From Sunxiuqinia rutila (GTDB taxonomy: Bacteria > Bacteroidota > Bacteroidia > Bacteroidales > Prolixibacteraceae): 64,000 bases of DNA. The notes below the pieces were generated by a model. It was not told the DNA's origin, ran no database searches, and saw only the letters and a program-made list of their open reading frames with translations. Shown piece by piece: positions 63,185-64,000 of this stretch. The stretch covers positions 71,438-135,437 of the forward strand of contig NZ_JBNGOT010000012.1 in NCBI RefSeq assembly GCF_050589705.1. Reading direction: 5' to 3'. A program made the translations under genes and the position numbers. How positions within the stretch are numbered: position 1 is the first letter of the stretch; every line of letters begins with the position of its first letter.

Positions 63185-63532
63185 ATGAATATTAGCGGAA
63201 ACTGGACCTATCGCGAAGATTTTGAATACGGCCAATCAACAGGACAGGTGGAATTTACCCAAACCGGCAATGAGGTTAGCGGCCTGTTTTCGTTTACCGA
63301 AGAAGTGGAAAACAACTACCGCATTGAAGTCAAGGAAACAGTAAAAGGCACCATGACTGATGGCAGCCTGTTGCTGGAAAGTGTAGCGGTTACCGCCCTG
63401 CAAAACGGCGTTCCGATTAGCTATTTACCCAATACCTTCGAAATCCAGCACATGAGCGAAAACCAAATGGTCGGATCGACCTTCGACAGCGAAGCTGTTT
63501 GTGGCGTGTTTGTGCTGGATCGAATCCGTTAA
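63185..63532 (+). CDS. Small hypothetical beta-strand-rich protein
   Basis: The 115-aa protein is not recognised. It has no signal peptide or membrane segment. Alternating hydrophobic/polar stretches (SGNWTYRE, GQVEFTQTGNEVSGLFSF, YRIEVKETVKGTM, SENQMVGSTF) suggest an all-beta fold of lipocalin or small-barrel type. It has its own -7 candidate and an ATG start. It lies between glutaminase and a repeat copy with no functional link visible. Confidence 0.65.
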   Translation: MNISGNWTYREDFEYGQSTGQVEFTQTGNEVSGLFSFTEEVENNYRIEVKETVKGTMTDGSLLLESVAVTALQNGVPISYLPNTFEIQHMSENQMVGSTFDSEAVCGVFVLDRIR

Positions 63533-63656
63533 TCAAACGGTTCAATCACCGGCCTGCTTCTATTTGGAGTTCTCAGTGCCTGAGTTCATCAGTATCTTGG
63601 CGCAAAGCGCATGGGGATCTCAATTATCTGTTTAGAGCTTCAAATTCCAATTCCGA

Positions 63657-63681
63657 CATTGCGAGAGCAGCGAAGCAATCT
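63657..63681. repeat. Short palindromic repeat resembling the common CATTGCGAG/GCAATCT element
   Basis: The element starts CATTGCGAG, ends GAAGCAATCT, and can pair ATTGC with GCAAT around an AG/GC-rich centre. Similar intergenic elements occur in many bacterial genomes; their role is not known. Confidence 0.5.
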
Positions 63682-63694
63682 GTAGGCTATTGCC

Positions 63695-63925
63695 AGTTTC
63701 CTGATGTCAGTTGTCGGTTATTCGATAGTCATTGTTTTTTGCTCTGTGAATTACTCCTGGTCACTCTGTGGTTAAAAAGTTTGTCATAAAAATTGATTTT
63801 CGGATAGTCAGATTATTGGGTTGTACGTGAGTTCGTACGTTCGTGTCTTCGTGACCTCGTGCCTTCTCCCTTCTGCCTTCTGCCTTCTGCCTGGTTCATC
63901 TTCTCTCTTTTCTCCTAACCCATTG
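63695..63925. repeat. Mosaic intergenic repeat, copy B
   Basis: It shares several 12- to 20-base words with copy A in a partly different order: GTCACTCTGTGGTTAAAAAG (63760-63779), CGTGAGTTCGTACGTTC (63826-63842) and three CCTTCTG units near 63868-63890. Part of the GATGTCAGTT and CGGATAGTCAG words also recur. Confidence 0.7.
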
Positions 63926-63958
63926 AACTTGCAACAAAAAAGTGGACATTGAGTTAAG

Positions 63959-64000
63959 CTATGCTGCCAATTTTTGTTTATTTATTAATTCAGCAAATTC
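63959..64000 (-). CDS. C-terminal tail of an unidentified frame at the right edge, possibly a transposase
   Basis: Reading leftwards from the edge, an open frame encodes EFAELINKQKLAA and stops at 63961-63959. Just beyond it is CTTAACTCAATGTCCAC followed by TTTTTTGTTGC, which resembles the terminal region of IS3-like elements. Only 13 codons are visible, so this is a weak call. Confidence 0.25.
   Translation of the reverse strand, partial: EFAELINKQKLAA

Larger units (their letters stand above)
63533..63958. other. 426-bp gap with mosaic repeat copy B and a palindromic repeat
   Basis: No gene is supported. The left part contains a word of the widespread 'CATTGCGAG...GAAGCAATCT' type (63657-63681). 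The rest is repeat copy B (about 63695-63920). Confidence 0.6.

Overview
The window is a Bacteroidota chromosome segment, probably an anaerobic or facultative marine or sediment lineage of the Marinilabiliales/Prolixibacteraceae type; this is an inference from gene content, not a phylogeny. Supporting signs are a SusC/SusD pair with an ECF sigma/FecR pair, many Sec or Tat lipoproteins, Bacteroidota-type -7 promoter elements (TAnnTTTG) and starts without Shine-Dalgarno sequences, and a pyruvate:ferredoxin oxidoreductase. No tRNA, rRNA, CRISPR array or complete insertion sequence is visible.

Layout. (1) 1-556: truncated LytTR membrane regulator. (2) 749-10296, minus strand: a nine-gene run starting next to a divergent AraC regulator (10598-11458). 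It encodes a RhaT-like sugar transporter, a UroD-type methyltransferase, a RhaM-like mutarotase, a corrinoid protein, a second UroD-type methyltransferase fused to a thioredoxin-like domain, a CobW-type GTPase, a MetH-activation-type protein, a sulfatase and a GH76-like lipoprotein. This looks like a B12-dependent demethylation module for an imported O-methyl sugar and is the most novel item here. (3) 11539-45382, minus strand: a very large polysaccharide utilization locus (PUL). From its upstream end it has ECF sigma, FecR, SusC, SusD, then GH20, sulfatase, GH20, GH123-like, a block of five phosphoesterases around a GH29 fucosidase, sulfatase, GH123-like, sulfatase, GH109 and a beta-helix/PDZ protein. 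(4) 45930-63532: mostly housekeeping or unrelated genes (NDH-2, gpmA, FNT channel, SDR, rpsF-rpsR-rplI, cytidylate-kinase-like, Gfo/Idh/MocA, DUF6807, U32 peptidase family, AAA ATPase, PFOR, glutaminase, a small hypothetical). (5) 61690-62000 and 63650-63930: mosaic intergenic repeats. At the right edge a possible transposase end is cut by the window.

How the parts may work together. The SusCD system would import oligosaccharides cut by secreted enzymes that together address HexNAc (two GH20, two GH123-like, one GH109), fucose (GH29), sulfate esters (four Cys-type sulfatases) and phosphate esters or diesters (two EEP, one NPP, two calcineurin-like). The neighbouring B12 operon would import a released deoxy- or methyl-sugar, interconvert its anomers and strip an O-methyl group onto a corrinoid protein. 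Together they point to a glycan that is sulfated, probably phosphorylated, and O-methylated, such as an invertebrate glycoconjugate or a microbial exopolysaccharide/O-antigen. The substrate is inference. No sulfatase-maturing enzyme and no rhamnose/fucose isomerase, kinase or aldolase genes are present, so these must lie elsewhere.
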